Positions 53,597 through 63,068 are shown, counted from the first letter of the stretch. The stretch is 64,000 nucleotides of DNA from Alphaproteobacteria bacterium (GCA_016124645.1 WGNE01000014.1:1-64000); one strand, 5' to 3'. Program-made: numbers and translations. The notes: generated by a model from the letters alone, not told the origin.

Positions 53597-54253
53597 ATGA
53601 AAAAGGGGCAATACCTATCCATATTCATGGCCTGCCTGCTGTGCCTGTCGGGCATGGTTTTCGCGCGCGCGGCCCATGCCGCCGAAGGGCGGAAGCTCGC
53701 CCGCGCCGGGGCGGTCTCCGCTCCGCTGCCAAGGCACCCGCCCGCCGTCAGGGCATCCGCCGCCACGCGCCGCCCGCCCGCACCGGACGAGGGCGAAGAC
53801 ATCATCCTGCCCCGCTCGAACGCGCCCGTCACCCGCGTCCTCGTCCACAAGAAGGACCGCGAGATGCTTTTGCTGGACGCGAAGGGGCATATCGTGCGGC
53901 TCTATAAAATCGCGCTGGGATGGAGCCCCGTGGGCGACAAGCACAGCGAAGGCGATGGACGCACCCCGGAAGGCCGCTATAGAATCGACGCCCGCAACGT
54001 CAACAGCAAGTATTACAAATCCCTGCGCATCTCCTACCCCGACCGCGCGGATGTGCGCAGCGCGCGCCGCCGCGGGGTGAGCCCGGGCGGGAACATCTTC
54101 ATCCACGGCAAGCCCAACGGCAAAAGCTGGATGTGGTGGAAATACGGCAAGGGCCGCGACTGGACCGACGGCTGCATCGCCGTCACCGACGACGAAATCA
54201 ACGAGATCTGGAACCTCGTGCCCGACGGCACGCCGATCGACATCAAACCGTAA
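53597..54253 (+). CDS. Secreted L,D-transpeptidase (YkuD domain)
   Basis: A 218-residue protein with a signal peptide (about 1-29, ending AAHA), a Pro/Ala/Arg-rich linker (about 30-70), and a YkuD catalytic domain. The motif HGKPNGKSW holds the conserved His and GRDWTDGCIAVTDDEI the catalytic Cys (usually SxGCIR.). It would form 3-3 cross-links or anchor proteins in peptidoglycan, or act as an amidating endopeptidase-like relative (DpaA group). It leads a group with two secreted HExxH proteins 23 bp downstream, hinting at a wall-related module. Confidence 0.9.
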   Translation: MKKGQYLSIFMACLLCLSGMVFARAAHAAEGRKLARAGAVSAPLPRHPPAVRASAATRRPPAPDEGEDIILPRSNAPVTRVLVHKKDREMLLLDAKGHIVRLYKIALGWSPVGDKHSEGDGRTPEGRYRIDARNVNSKYYKSLRISYPDRADVRSARRRGVSPGGNIFIHGKPNGKSWMWWKYGKGRDWTDGCIAVTDDEINEIWNLVPDGTPIDIKP

Positions 54254-54276
54254 CGCCCGAACGGAAAGGCACCCCC

Positions 54277-54981
54277 ATGATCGGCACCGCCGCGCTTCAT
54301 CTTTCGAAATTCTTCATCCTGGCGGGGCTTTCCGCATGCCCGGGCGCGCAGAACGTCAACGTCGATATCCACATGGACAAGCAGGACAGCCCCTATGTGA
54401 CCAACCTCACCTCGCAGCAGCTCACGCAGAATTTCGGGCACGACATGACCTCCACCATGGCGACCGACGGAAAATGGATGGTCAGCGGCGTCACCGTGCT
54501 GGGCCCGCACGGGCTGGGCAGCCAGTACAGCGTGAAGTTCGCCGTGCGGCGCAACCCCGCGACCAACGAAAGCTGCCTTGCCGTCAGCGACGTGCAATAC
54601 ACCATCAAATACGCGCCCGTCATCTACATCGCCTCGGACTACCTGCACCTCGGCTGCCGCTACAGCGCGACGCTGCAGCATGAAAAGCGCCATGTGGACA
54701 CGGACGTGCGCACCATCACCGACTACATCCCGCAGATGCGCGGGGTCATCGAGGACGCGGCGGAAAAAATCGGCGCGCAGGGGCCCTACCCCGACAGCGA
54801 CGTCAAGAGCCAGCAGGACCGCATCATCGGCGAGATCGACAAGGCCATCGGCCCGGCATGGAAGGAGCTGCTGCAGACCCGCCAGAAAAGACAGGCGGAG
54901 ATCGACACGCTGAAGAACTACATGCGCGACACGGCCCTTTGCCCCGGCCAGTTCCCGAAGTTCGACGGCGGAAAGCCTTGA
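54277..54981 (+). CDS. Secreted HExxH metallopeptidase-like protein, paralogue 1
   Basis: A 234-residue protein with an N-terminal hydrophobic export segment ending LSACPGAQ (possible lipobox-like Cys about 22). The central strands SCLAVSDVQYTIKYAPVIYI lead into LQHEKRHVDTD, with His135, Glu136 and His139 forming an HExxH zinc-site motif. A following helix-rich region contains further Asp and Glu that might give the third ligand, and the end has the LCPGQF block. It resembles DUF922-type predicted zinc proteases, but is not firmly placed. It shares blocks with the next gene and follows the L,D-transpeptidase. Confidence 0.72.
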   Translation: MIGTAALHLSKFFILAGLSACPGAQNVNVDIHMDKQDSPYVTNLTSQQLTQNFGHDMTSTMATDGKWMVSGVTVLGPHGLGSQYSVKFAVRRNPATNESCLAVSDVQYTIKYAPVIYIASDYLHLGCRYSATLQHEKRHVDTDVRTITDYIPQMRGVIEDAAEKIGAQGPYPDSDVKSQQDRIIGEIDKAIGPAWKELLQTRQKRQAEIDTLKNYMRDTALCPGQFPKFDGGKP

Positions 54982-55707
54982 ATGATCAAAGCCCTTGCCG
55001 CCAAGATCGCCCCCGCCATCGCCAAGCCGCTGATACTGGCCACACTGGCGGCCCCCTGTCCCCTGCCCGAAAATACACCGCAGGTAAACGTCTATTTCAC
55101 CGCGAGCAAGCCCCTTTACGTGCCGGGCGTACCGATGAAGACGCTGACGCAGGCGTTGACGGGCAAGCTCAATTCCACCTTCGTCTCGGACAGCCAGTGG
55201 GGCATTCAGGGCGCGACGGTAGGCAGCAAGATCCAACATTCCACATTCAATGTACGTTTCTACCCTCCCCTTACAAACGGCACCGACTATTGCCTGTACA
55301 TCAATGACATCAATGTCGTCCTCGAAGACGACGTCACGATCTATCTCGCCGAGGAAATCAACAAGTCGAAATGCGTCAAGACCGTCGTCACCAAGCACGA
55401 GGAACGCCACGTCAAGGTCGATTACGACACCATCCGCGAATATGTGCCCAAACTGAAGATGGCGCTGCTGCGCTACGTCGCAGGGCTCGGCACCCTCGGC
55501 CCCTATAACAGGCAGCAAACAATAGAGATGGCGAAAACCATTCACAAGGAAGTCGGCGGCGTGGTCGCGCCGGTCTTCGTCGATATGCTGAAGACCATCT
55601 CCAAGCGTCAGGCCGCGCTCGATACGCCGGAGAATTATCACCGCGAGCAGGCGCTTTGCCCCGGCGCCTTTGGTCCGCCCGGCAAGGATGATAACGCCAC
55701 CCCCTAA
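54982..55707 (+). CDS. Secreted HExxH metallopeptidase-like protein, paralogue 2
   Basis: A 241-residue tandem paralogue whose ATG directly follows the previous TGA. A hydrophobic N-terminus ends APCPLPENT. DYCLYINDINVVLEDDVTIY corresponds to the SCLAVSDVQY region of paralogue 1, and TKHEERHVKVDYD carries His139, Glu140 and His143. The C-terminal LCPGAF block is shared. Zinc binding is predicted from the motif only. Cotranscription with the transpeptidase suggests both act in the periplasm on cell wall or envelope proteins. This is inference. Confidence 0.72.
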   Translation: MIKALAAKIAPAIAKPLILATLAAPCPLPENTPQVNVYFTASKPLYVPGVPMKTLTQALTGKLNSTFVSDSQWGIQGATVGSKIQHSTFNVRFYPPLTNGTDYCLYINDINVVLEDDVTIYLAEEINKSKCVKTVVTKHEERHVKVDYDTIREYVPKLKMALLRYVAGLGTLGPYNRQQTIEMAKTIHKEVGGVVAPVFVDMLKTISKRQAALDTPENYHREQALCPGAFGPPGKDDNATP

Positions 55708-55770
55708 TCCCTTCGATACGCGGATAAGTTTACGGTGGACAAAGCCGCCGCAGCCCCCTATAAACCCCTT

Positions 55771-57150
55771 ATGACAACGAAAGCGGTCCATATCATCGGC
55801 GCCGGCATGGCGGGTTCGGAAGCGGCGTGGCAACTGGCGCAGGCGGGCGTGCCCGTGGCGCTGCACGAAATGCGTCCCGTCCGCATGACCGAGGCGCACC
55901 AGACGCAGAACTGCGCGGAGCTGGTCTGCTCCAACTCCTTCCGCTCCGACGACGCCGAGCACAACGCCGTGGGGCTGCTGCACGAGGAAATGCGCCGCGC
56001 CGACTCGCTCATCATGGCCGCCGCCGACAGGCACAAGGTGCCCGCGGGCGCCGCCCTCGCCGTGGACCGCGACGCGTTTTCGGAGATGGTCACCAAAACC
56101 CTGCACGAACACCCGCGCATCACCATCGAGCGCGGCGAGGTCGCGGGGCTGCCGCCCGCGGAATGGGACAGCGTCATCATCGCGACCGGCCCGCTGACCT
56201 CCCCCGCGCTGACCGCCGCCGTGCTGGAGCTGACGAACGAGCAAAGCCTCGCCTTCTTCGACGCCATCGCGCCCATCGTTTTTAAAGATTCCATCGACAT
56301 GGACAAGGCGTGGTTCCAGTCGCGCTACGACAAGCCCGGCCCCGGCGGCACGGGCAAGGACTACATCAACTGCGGCTTCGACGACAAGGAAGACTATTAC
56401 GCCTTCATCGACGCGCTCATCTCGGGCGAAAAGACCGAGTTCAAGGACTGGGAAAAAGACACGCCCTATTTCGAGGGCTGCCTGCCGATCGAGGTCATGG
56501 CCGAGCGCGGGCGCGACACGCTGCGCTTCGGCCCCATGAAGCCGGTCGGCCTGACCAGCCCGCATATGGATCGCCGTCCCTGGGCCGTGGTGCAGCTGCG
56601 GCAGGACAACGCGCTGGGCACGCTCTACAACATCGTCGGCTTCCAGACCAAGCTGAAATACGGCGAGCAGCAGCGCATCTTCAAAATGATCCCCGGCCTC
56701 GAAAACGCCGAATTCGCAAGGCTGGGCGGCATTCACCGCAATACCTTCCTGAACAGCCCGAAACTGATGGACGAGACCCTGCGGCTCAAAGCCATGCCGC
56801 GCCTGCGCTTCGCCGGGCAGATCACCGGCTGCGAGGGCTATGTCGAAAGCGCGGCCGTGGGGCTGATGACCGGCCGCTTCGCCGCCGCCGAGGCGCTGGG
56901 CCGCGACATTTCCACCCCGCCCGTCACCACCGCGATGGGCGCGCTTTTGAACCACATCACCACCGGCGCGGATGCCGAAACCTTCCAGCCGATGAACGTC
57001 AACTTCGGGCTTTTCCCGCCCGTGGACGAGGCCGCGCTGCTGCAGCCCGGCAAGAAAAAAGTCGATAGCAAGGACCGCAAGCGCGCCTATACCGCCCGCG
57101 CCCTGCAGGATTTCGACGGCTGGATCAACGCCCTGAAGCGGGCGGCATGA
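55771..57150 (+). CDS. trmFO: Methylenetetrahydrofolate-tRNA-(uracil-5-)-methyltransferase
   Basis: A 459-residue FAD/folate-dependent enzyme that makes m5U54 in the T-loop of tRNA. It has the FAD motif [20 protein letters not shown], the TrmFO signatures [13 protein letters not shown] and [11 protein letters not shown], and the [21 protein letters not shown]-terminal block with the catalytic Cys of the tRNA-binding region. ATG 55771 matches the family N-terminus. GTG 55735 would add 12 residues. It replaces the SAM-dependent TrmA route and is typical of Gram-positives and Alphaproteobacteria. It is convergent with the glycosidase gene, overlapping 26 bp. Confidence 0.95.
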   Translation: MTTKAVHIIGAGMAGSEAAWQLAQAGVPVALHEMRPVRMTEAHQTQNCAELVCSNSFRSDDAEHNAVGLLHEEMRRADSLIMAAADRHKVPAGAALAVDRDAFSEMVTKTLHEHPRITIERGEVAGLPPAEWDSVIIATGPLTSPALTAAVLELTNEQSLAFFDAIAPIVFKDSIDMDKAWFQSRYDKPGPGGTGKDYINCGFDDKEDYYAFIDALISGEKTEFKDWEKDTPYFEGCLPIEVMAERGRDTLRFGPMKPVGLTSPHMDRRPWAVVQLRQDNALGTLYNIVGFQTKLKYGEQQRIFKMIPGLENAEFARLGGIHRNTFLNSPKLMDETLRLKAMPRLRFAGQITGCEGYVESAAVGLMTGRFAAAEALGRDISTPPVTTAMGALLNHITTGADAETFQPMNVNFGLFPPVDEAALLQPGKKKVDSKDRKRAYTARALQDFDGWINALKRAA

Positions 57151-58507
57151 CCTTTATCCAGTAGGCGTCGCCCTTCGCCACATTCTCCAGCGTAAAGGAA
57201 AGCGCGCCGTCCTGCGCGGTCGCGTCGAAAGTTTCTTCCGGTTTCATCTCCGGCATGGCGACGGGCTTGTTGTCCGTATTCGCGATCTTGAAAACCTCCA
57301 CCTTCGCGCCCGCGTCCGGGAAGGGCTTCAGGGAAAAACCCAACTTGTCCTGCGCATCCCCCAGATTGCCCGCGAGGATGCCGATGCCGTCCTCCACCGG
57401 GCCGGAGATGACGGCGACGCCGGGCGGCGGCGCGGCGGGCAGGAAGCGCGCGCCGGTCATCTCGGCGTAGGACCAGTAAACCCAATACAGCGGCTGCGGC
57501 GTCACCCCGTCCGGCATCAGCAGGCCGGAAAAGCCATGCCAGCACGACTGGTAATGAATGGGCGAGCCCATGTCGCCGCCCCAGCAGGCGCGGTTCGCCT
57601 CGTCCACCCCCGCCTGTTCGAGCGCCTGCAGCCAGCCGACCGCGTTGCCCGGCACCAGCGTCCTGTTCTCGCCCTCGTATTCGTTGATGTGGATTTCCGG
57701 GCATTCAGGCTTGCAGGCCTGCGGATATTGCGCCAGCAACGTGCGCATCGCCACCACGTCCTGCATGACCGCGCGCGGATCGTCGCCCAGCTCGTGCCAC
57801 GACAGCGCGTCGAAATGGATGTTGTCCGCGCCCGTGCGTTCCAGCAGCTGCGCGAAGACATCGGGCTTGAACCCCGCCACGCTGGGGCCGACGATTTTGA
57901 CGCCGGGGCGGATTTTCTTCACAAGGGCGTATTCGTCCTTCATCAGGTCGTAGATCTGGTCGGGCGTGACGTTCTCGAAGGCATTGAGGTCCGGCTCGGA
58001 AAACAGGTCGAAGTCATCGACATGCTTGTCCTTCGCGTCCTCGAGGAAATCGCCGATGGTTTTGTCCCACGCCTTGCGCAGCTTGGCGAAGGAGGTAAAG
58101 CAGCCGCGCTTCACAAGCGGCAGGCAAAACTTTTTAATCCGCGCGGGGCGGCCGTAGCGGGCGTTGAAGACGTCGTGCAGGTTCACGACGATATGGGTCG
58201 AAAACCGCTTGTCGTACTTGCAATCGCGCACGACGAAGCCGTAGATGTCCCCGCCGTAACCAGAGTGGCCGACGCCCGAAAGCCGCCACGAGCCGAAGTG
58301 CAGCCCGGACAAATACTTGTCCGCGATATCCGTCGCCGCCGTCGGATGGCTGTAACCGTCCGGCCCGTTGACCAGTCCTTGGCGCAAATGCGGCATCCAT
58401 GTATAGGACAGGTCGATGCGGACGGTCAGCGGTTCCTGCGCATGGGCGCGCAGGCCGAGCAACAGCATCGCCGCCAGTACGAACAACCCGAAGCAGGTTT
58501 TTTTCAT
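57125..58507 (-). CDS. Secreted glycoside hydrolase, clan A (GH39-like)
   Basis: A 460-residue exported protein (signal peptide about 1-23, ending RAHA) with a TIM-barrel glycosidase domain. Candidate acid/base Glu171 lies in [11 protein letters not shown] and candidate nucleophile Glu276 in [10 protein letters not shown], the two-glutamate arrangement of clan [14 protein letters not shown] lies between them. A C-terminal beta domain (about 370-460) follows. Its closest visible resemblance is GH39 beta-xylosidase-like proteins. The substrate is unknown. Its ATG overlaps the previous stop (ATGA), so it is the third gene of an operon with a phytoene synthase-like gene. Confidence 0.75.
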   Translation of the reverse strand: MKKTCFGLFVLAAMLLLGLRAHAQEPLTVRIDLSYTWMPHLRQGLVNGPDGYSHPTAATDIADKYLSGLHFGSWRLSGVGHSGYGGDIYGFVVRDCKYDKRFSTHIVVNLHDVFNARYGRPARIKKFCLPLVKRGCFTSFAKLRKAWDKTIGDFLEDAKDKHVDDFDLFSEPDLNAFENVTPDQIYDLMKDEYALVKKIRPGVKIVGPSVAGFKPDVFAQLLERTGADNIHFDALSWHELGDDPRAVMQDVVAMRTLLAQYPQACKPECPEIHINEYEGENRTLVPGNAVGWLQALEQAGVDEANRACWGGDMGSPIHYQSCWHGFSGLLMPDGVTPQPLYWVYWSYAEMTGARFLPAAPPPGVAVISGPVEDGIGILAGNLGDAQDKLGFSLKPFPDAGAKVEVFKIANTDNKPVAMPEMKPEETFDATAQDGALSFTLENVAKGDAYWIKVMPPASGR

Positions 58508-59010
58508 GCCGTCTCTCCCCAGATAAAAACGATGCGCCGCTCCAGTTCCGGCGGCAGCATTTTCAGGGCTTTTTCGACATCGGCCTTCATGAACGAAAGC
58601 GCGGGCCAGCCGCCGTCCTGTGCGCCCTCATCCGTGTCCGGCATCAGGACATGCACGGGGCCGTCTTCCCCGCCGTTGCCGGACAATATCCTGTTGATCG
58701 CCACCGTCAGCCCTTCGCCATCCCCCTTGTGCAAAGTATAAACGCCCGCGAAATACCTGTTGCGCGCGTCCTCGACATAAGGCCTTTCGGAAAAAACGGC
58801 GTGCAGCGGCGCGCCTTCCGCGGCAAAAAGCGCAACGCCGCCCTCCGCGATTTCAAGCCCCTCGATATCCGCGACGGCGGACAGGGTTGAGGCATATGGG
58901 GTTATATGCGGCACGGCAAGAACGGCATCGCCACTTCCCGCTTTCAGGTTTTCGGCATCCCGGAAGGCCGTGCGCAGCGCGAATATGATTGACGGCGCAC
59001 CGGGCGTCAT
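58504..59010 (-). CDS. Orphan soluble protein
   Basis: A 168-residue protein with no signal or membrane segment, not recognised. The sequence starts MTPGAPSIIFALRTAFRDAE and has a possible alpha/beta pattern (VHVLMPDTDEGAQDGG, FMKADVEKALKML). It overlaps the phytoene synthase-like gene upstream and the glycosidase gene downstream by ATGA on both sides. In-frame codons upstream to 59103 lie inside the neighbouring gene and are rejected. Confidence 0.65.
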   Translation of the reverse strand: MTPGAPSIIFALRTAFRDAENLKAGSGDAVLAVPHITPYASTLSAVADIEGLEIAEGGVALFAAEGAPLHAVFSERPYVEDARNRYFAGVYTLHKGDGEGLTVAINRILSGNGGEDGPVHVLMPDTDEGAQDGGWPALSFMKADVEKALKMLPPELERRIVFIWGETA

Positions 59011-59825
59011 GCTGCGACCCCTGCGGAAAACCGCGCCGCCCACCACAGCCGCAACGCCATGAAGGGCGGCGGAGCCTGCAGGCTGGACGACAAAAGATTG
59101 CATTGCGCCTTTTCGATCTGCGCCAGATACATCCGCGCCATGCGGGTCGAAAGAAAGCCGGGCGATTTTTCCGCCGCCTGCCGCGCCCTTTTCGTCACGG
59201 CCTTCACCACGGGCGCAAGCTTGTCCAGCCCCTTGCCGTCGTAAAGCATATAGGGGTCGAGCCCCTGCGCCTTCAGCAGGTCTTCCGGCAGGTAGCAGCG
59301 GCGCTGGTGCAGATGAACCGGCGCGGCGCGCAGCAGGCCCGTCAGCGCATAGGCCGTGCCTGCGGCGATCAACTCATCTTCCGGCATGTCCCCCGCGCCC
59401 GTCACCCTGCGCCACAGCTTCAGCAAAGGCGTGGCGGTGAAATCGGCGTAATTGGCCATGCCCTCCAGCGTCGCGGGGGCGCGGTCTTCGAGGTCGAATT
59501 CGCGGGCGAAGATCAGCGCCTCGAACAATTCCCGCGGCAGGTCATGGCGGCGGATGGCTTCGGCCAGCGGCTCCACCACCTGGTGCTTCAAGACCGGCTT
59601 GCCGTCATAGACGCCCGCCAGCGCGTCGCGCCACCATTGCAGGCGGATGAGGCCGAGCTGGGTTTCGGTGACCACCTCGCGCGTCTTGGCGATCTCGTGG
59701 TTGAAGGCGATGAGCGACCAGAGGTCTTCCCGCCGCTCCGCAGGCGCGAAAAGGCTCAAAAGGAAACGGCCCGGATCATGTTTCCGGGCCATTTCTCCGC
59801 AATAAGGCAAAACGTGCGAGGCCAC
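59007..59825 (-). CDS. Squalene/phytoene synthase-like protein (NDUFAF6 type)
   Basis: A 272-residue helical protein of the Psy/Sqs fold. The opening block FLLSLFAPAERREDLWSLIA followed by FNHEIAKTREVV and GLIRLQWWRDAL is that of the NDUFAF6-like group. The first aspartate-rich motif (DxxxD) of true prenyl synthases is replaced by NHEIAKT, and no second DxxxD is seen, so terpenoid synthesis is unlikely. Mitochondrial NDUFAF6 is a complex I assembly factor. Start GTG 59825 has GGGGG upstream and retains the usual LPYCGEMARKHDP. ATG 59792 is an alternative. Confidence 0.85.
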   Translation of the reverse strand: MASHVLPYCGEMARKHDPGRFLLSLFAPAERREDLWSLIAFNHEIAKTREVVTETQLGLIRLQWWRDALAGVYDGKPVLKHQVVEPLAEAIRRHDLPRELFEALIFAREFDLEDRAPATLEGMANYADFTATPLLKLWRRVTGAGDMPEDELIAAGTAYALTGLLRAAPVHLHQRRCYLPEDLLKAQGLDPYMLYDGKGLDKLAPVVKAVTKRARQAAEKSPGFLSTRMARMYLAQIEKAQCNLLSSSLQAPPPFMALRLWWAARFSAGVAA

Positions 59826-59859
59826 AACGCGCCCCCTTTCGCTCGTCCCTTGTACAGGC

Positions 59860-60564
59860 CTATTTGTTGAGACCGTAGTCCATCGCCAGCGGGCGAAGGT
59901 AGGGGTTGCGCTGGCCGGGCTTCAGGCTCGGCAGCACCAGCTTGGGGTCCATCAGGAAGTTGCGGTAGTAGCCCGTCGGGAACGGGTGGTATTTCGACTT
60001 CAGCTCGACCGAGTCCATGATGCTGACGAAAAGCGATGCCCAGCGCGGATAGACCTCCGCCTTGGAGGAGCAGGTCATTTCATAGCGGTCGCCGTCGTAG
60101 ATGCTGGCCAGCATCACGCCGCGCATCGGCACCGTGTCGCCGTCGTCGTTCATTTCCTTGTTGTAGGTGATCTGCACGCCGGTGGCGTCGCCCTTCCCGC
60201 CGAGGCTGGCGGGGGAATAGAAATCGAGGATCTGCGCGTCGTCGAACTGGCTGACTTCCTTGTCCCAGAAATTGCGGTCCAGCGTCTCGACCACCGCCGT
60301 GTCCAGCAGGCGCTTGGGATAGATGTTCAGGCGGCCGTCGTGATGCACCTGCATGCGGCAGACCGGCATGTCCTCGCCCAGCGGCCCGGCGATGCGCAGG
60401 CGCGTATAGACGTCGTCATCCGTCTGGATTTTCCACGTATCGGGGAAGGAAACGGTGTAGTCGTGGACGGGGTCCTGCCAGACGAAGGTATCCGCCTTGG
60501 CCTGATGCGCGAAACCCGCAAGCAGGAAGGCCCCCAAAATGGCTACACTGAAAAACTGACGCAT
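59860..60564 (-). CDS. Hypothetical exported protein
   Basis: A 234-residue protein with a signal peptide (about 1-24, ending QAKA) and a soluble periplasmic domain. It starts DTFVWQDPVHDYTVSFPDTW, a pattern of small beta-rich secreted proteins that begin with a 'FSVSFPdgW' strand. No enzyme motif is evident. It contains two cysteines (PVCRMQV and MTCSSKA) that could pair. It follows murJ on the minus strand with a 14-bp gap and is likely cotranscribed. Confidence 0.72.
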   Translation of the reverse strand: MRQFFSVAILGAFLLAGFAHQAKADTFVWQDPVHDYTVSFPDTWKIQTDDDVYTRLRIAGPLGEDMPVCRMQVHHDGRLNIYPKRLLDTAVVETLDRNFWDKEVSQFDDAQILDFYSPASLGGKGDATGVQITYNKEMNDDGDTVPMRGVMLASIYDGDRYEMTCSSKAEVYPRWASLFVSIMDSVELKSKYHPFPTGYYRNFLMDPKLVLPSLKPGQRNPYLRPLAMDYGLNK

Positions 60565-60578
60565 TCTTTATCTCTCCT

Positions 60579-62180
60579 CTACTGTCCTGTTTTCTGGACA
60601 TCTCCAATTGTGTCCTTTTTTTTGCCTTTTGGGAATAGTTCTTTGAGATATGAAGGCTTTAAAATTCCCCCGGCATAAAGACATAAAACATAAACCAGCC
60701 CGGCAACGGACATAACGCCCGCCAGCCCCAGCAAGCGCAGCGCCTGCCCGCCTTTCATAAAATACGGCATGGCGTATTTGTCCTCCGCGAAGAGGACACC
60801 CCCCATCACCGCGACGGACAGGAGAACGATTCCCAGTCTTTTGCCAGAATCTGAATCGAGGCGGAAAAACTTCTCCTTCCACAGCGCGCGCGCCAGCAGC
60901 CCCGCGCTGATCCACGCGCTGATGCCGGTCGCGAGCGCGATGCCCACGTGCTTGAGCGGCGTCATGTACATCAGCACGAGGCAGAGCACGGTATTGACCA
61001 CGGCGCAGATGATCGCGATTTTGACAGGCGTCGTGGTGTCTTCCCGCGCATAGAAGGACGCGCCGAAAATCTTGCTGAAGATGAAGGCCGGCAGGCCGAT
61101 GGAATAAGCCATCAGCGCCCATGCCGATTTCACGCTGTCGTCCGCCGTGAAATGCCCGCGCTGGAACAGCACGCTCATGATGTCCGGCGCCATGACGAGG
61201 TAAGCCAGCGTCGCGGGCAGCACGAGCCAGAGCCCCACCTCCACCGCGCGCAGGAAAAGCCTGTGCGCCCCCGCCGTGTCCCCGCCGCGCAGGGCGCGGG
61301 TCAGCATGGGCAAAAGCGCGGTGCCCGTGGCGGTGCCGATGACGCTGAGCGGCAGCTGGTAAAGCCTGTCCGCGTAGTACAAAAACGAGATGGAGCCGAC
61401 GGGCAGGAGCGAGGCCAGGATCATGTCCACGAACAAATTGACCTGCGCGACCCCCGCCCCCATCACGCCCGGCCCCATCTTGCGGAACAGCTTGCGGATC
61501 ATCGGGGTCAGCGCGGGGCGGCGCAGGCGCAGCCCCATGCCGAGACGGCGGCAGGACCACGCCAGCCAGACCAGCTGCAAGACCCCCGCGGCGAAAACGC
61601 CCCATGCCATGGCATGGCCCGCCGTCGGCGCGAAATGCGCGTAATGATGCGCGCCCAGCGCCGCCATCAGGCAGGCGTTGAACAGCATGGGCGCGGCGGC
61701 GAAGGGGCCGAAGCGGTCGAAGGAATTCAGCACCCCGCCCAGCAGCGCGGTCAGCGACATCAGCAGGATATAGGGAAAGCTGATGCGCGACATTTCGAGC
61801 GCCATTTGGTAGCGCTCCGGCGTATCGCCGAAGCCGGGCGCGACGAGGTAGAGCACCCATGGCATGGCGGCGATGACGATGACGGTGAAAGGGATCAGCG
61901 CGGCCAGCATGACGGCCTGCGCCTCCTCCGCGAATTTCTTGGCGGCCTCCTTGCCGTCCACCTCCAGCTCGCCCGCGAAAAGCGGCACGAAGGACACGCT
62001 GAAGGCCCCCTCCGCCGTGACGCGGCGGAAGAAGTTGGGCAGCTTCAAGGCGACGAAAAAGGCGTCGGCCACCGGCCCCGCGCCCATGAAGGCGGCGGTC
62101 ATGATGTCGCGCAGGAAGCCCAGCACGCGGCTGCCCAGCGTGAACCCGCCGACCGTGACGACCGCTCTATAAAAGGACAT
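60579..62180 (-). CDS. murJ: Lipid II flippase MurJ
   Basis: A 533-residue MOP-superfamily protein with about 14 membrane helices. It moves lipid II across the inner membrane for peptidoglycan synthesis. The N-terminal VVTVGGFTLGSRVLGFLRDI with MTAAFMGAGPVADAFFVALK is diagnostic of MurJ/MviN, as are FRRVTAEGAFSVSFVPLF and FYAREDTTTPVKIA. Essential Arg residues of the cavity are retained in these blocks. It is divergent from ubiE, 61 bp apart. Confidence 0.97.
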   Translation of the reverse strand: MSFYRAVVTVGGFTLGSRVLGFLRDIMTAAFMGAGPVADAFFVALKLPNFFRRVTAEGAFSVSFVPLFAGELEVDGKEAAKKFAEEAQAVMLAALIPFTVIVIAAMPWVLYLVAPGFGDTPERYQMALEMSRISFPYILLMSLTALLGGVLNSFDRFGPFAAAPMLFNACLMAALGAHHYAHFAPTAGHAMAWGVFAAGVLQLVWLAWSCRRLGMGLRLRRPALTPMIRKLFRKMGPGVMGAGVAQVNLFVDMILASLLPVGSISFLYYADRLYQLPLSVIGTATGTALLPMLTRALRGGDTAGAHRLFLRAVEVGLWLVLPATLAYLVMAPDIMSVLFQRGHFTADDSVKSAWALMAYSIGLPAFIFSKIFGASFYAREDTTTPVKIAIICAVVNTVLCLVLMYMTPLKHVGIALATGISAWISAGLLARALWKEKFFRLDSDSGKRLGIVLLSVAVMGGVLFAEDKYAMPYFMKGGQALRLLGLAGVMSVAGLVYVLCLYAGGILKPSYLKELFPKGKKKDTIGDVQKTGQ

Positions 62181-62241
62181 TGACCCTTGCGCTTTCGCTT
62201 CTTATGGTGTTTTCACAACGCATCACATGTATCATAGGCAT

Positions 62242-63006
62242 ATGTCCGCAAAAAACCACAAAAACAAAGAGTCACAATGGTTTGGCTATGAGAAGGTCGC
62301 GCCGGACGAAAAAACGCGCCGGGTCGAGGGCGTGTTCGACAGCGTGGCCGCGCGCTATGACCTGATGAACGATTTGATGTCCGGCGGGCTGCATCGCCTA
62401 TGGAAAAACAAATTCGTCCGCATGATGCGCCCGCGCGCCGACAGGTCCCTGCTGGACGTGGCGGGCGGCACGGGCGACATCGCTTTTCGCTACCGCGCCC
62501 TTGCCGGGGACGCCGCCAAAATCACCGTCTGCGACTATAACCGCGAGATGCTGAAGGTCGGCCGCGCCCGCGCCGTGGACCGCGGCTATCTGGACGGATT
62601 CGAATGGGTCTCGGGCGATGCCGCCGACCTGCCCTTCGAGGACCGGCGCTTTCACCTCTATTCCATATCCTTCGGGCTGCGCAACGTGACACGCATCGAC
62701 GACGCCTTGGCCGAGGCCCGCCGCGTGCTGCGCCCCGGCGGACAGTTTTTCTGCCTTGAGTTCAGTCATGTAAAGAACGACCTTCTTCAAAAGCTTTATG
62801 ATGAATATTCCTTCCGCGTCATCCCGCAGATGGGCGAAATGGTCGCCGACGACCGCGAGAGTTACCAGTACCTCGTCGAGAGCATCCGCCAGTTTCCGAA
62901 ACAGGGCGAACTTTCCAAACGGCTGCTGAACGCCGGCTTCGACGACGTGAAAGTCACAAACATCATGGGCGGAATCGCCGCCATTCATGTGGCAAATATT
63001 TATTAA
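62242..63006 (+). CDS. ubiE: Ubiquinone/menaquinone C-methyltransferase
   Basis: A 254-residue SAM methyltransferase for C-methylation in quinone synthesis. Signatures are WFGYEKVAPDEKTRRVEGVF, then DSVAARYDLMNDLMSGGLHR, SAM loop LLDVAGGTGDIAFR, and SISFGLRNVTRIDDALAEAR. ATG 62242 is chosen. ATG 62227 would add five residues and neither has a strong ribosome site. In many Alphaproteobacteria ubiE is followed by ubiB, coaBC and dut near the origin of replication. Here ubiB and coaBC are absent and an AT-rich spacer with parS leads directly to dut. Confidence 0.96.
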   Translation: MSAKNHKNKESQWFGYEKVAPDEKTRRVEGVFDSVAARYDLMNDLMSGGLHRLWKNKFVRMMRPRADRSLLDVAGGTGDIAFRYRALAGDAAKITVCDYNREMLKVGRARAVDRGYLDGFEWVSGDAADLPFEDRRFHLYSISFGLRNVTRIDDALAEARRVLRPGGQFFCLEFSHVKNDLLQKLYDEYSFRVIPQMGEMVADDRESYQYLVESIRQFPKQGELSKRLLNAGFDDVKVTNIMGGIAAIHVANIY

Positions 63007-63054
63007 AAACATATATTTATATTGTTTTATTAAGCTAAAATATTATTCGAATAC

Positions 63055-63068
63055 GTTTCACGTGAAAC
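63055..63068. promoter_or_regulatory. parS centromere site (ParB-binding palindrome)
   Basis: GTTTCACGTGAAAC is a perfect 14-bp palindrome. It equals the core of the bacterial chromosomal consensus TGTTTCACGTGAAACA, with only the two outermost bases differing (C and T here). It lies in a 215-bp AT-rich spacer between ubiE and dut. ParB binds such sites for chromosome segregation. They normally cluster near oriC. Confidence 0.85.

Noticed and set aside
59007-59825. Phytoene or squalene synthase for carotenoids or hopanoids
   Set aside because: The aspartate-rich motifs needed for prenyl diphosphate binding are missing and no terpenoid genes are adjacent.
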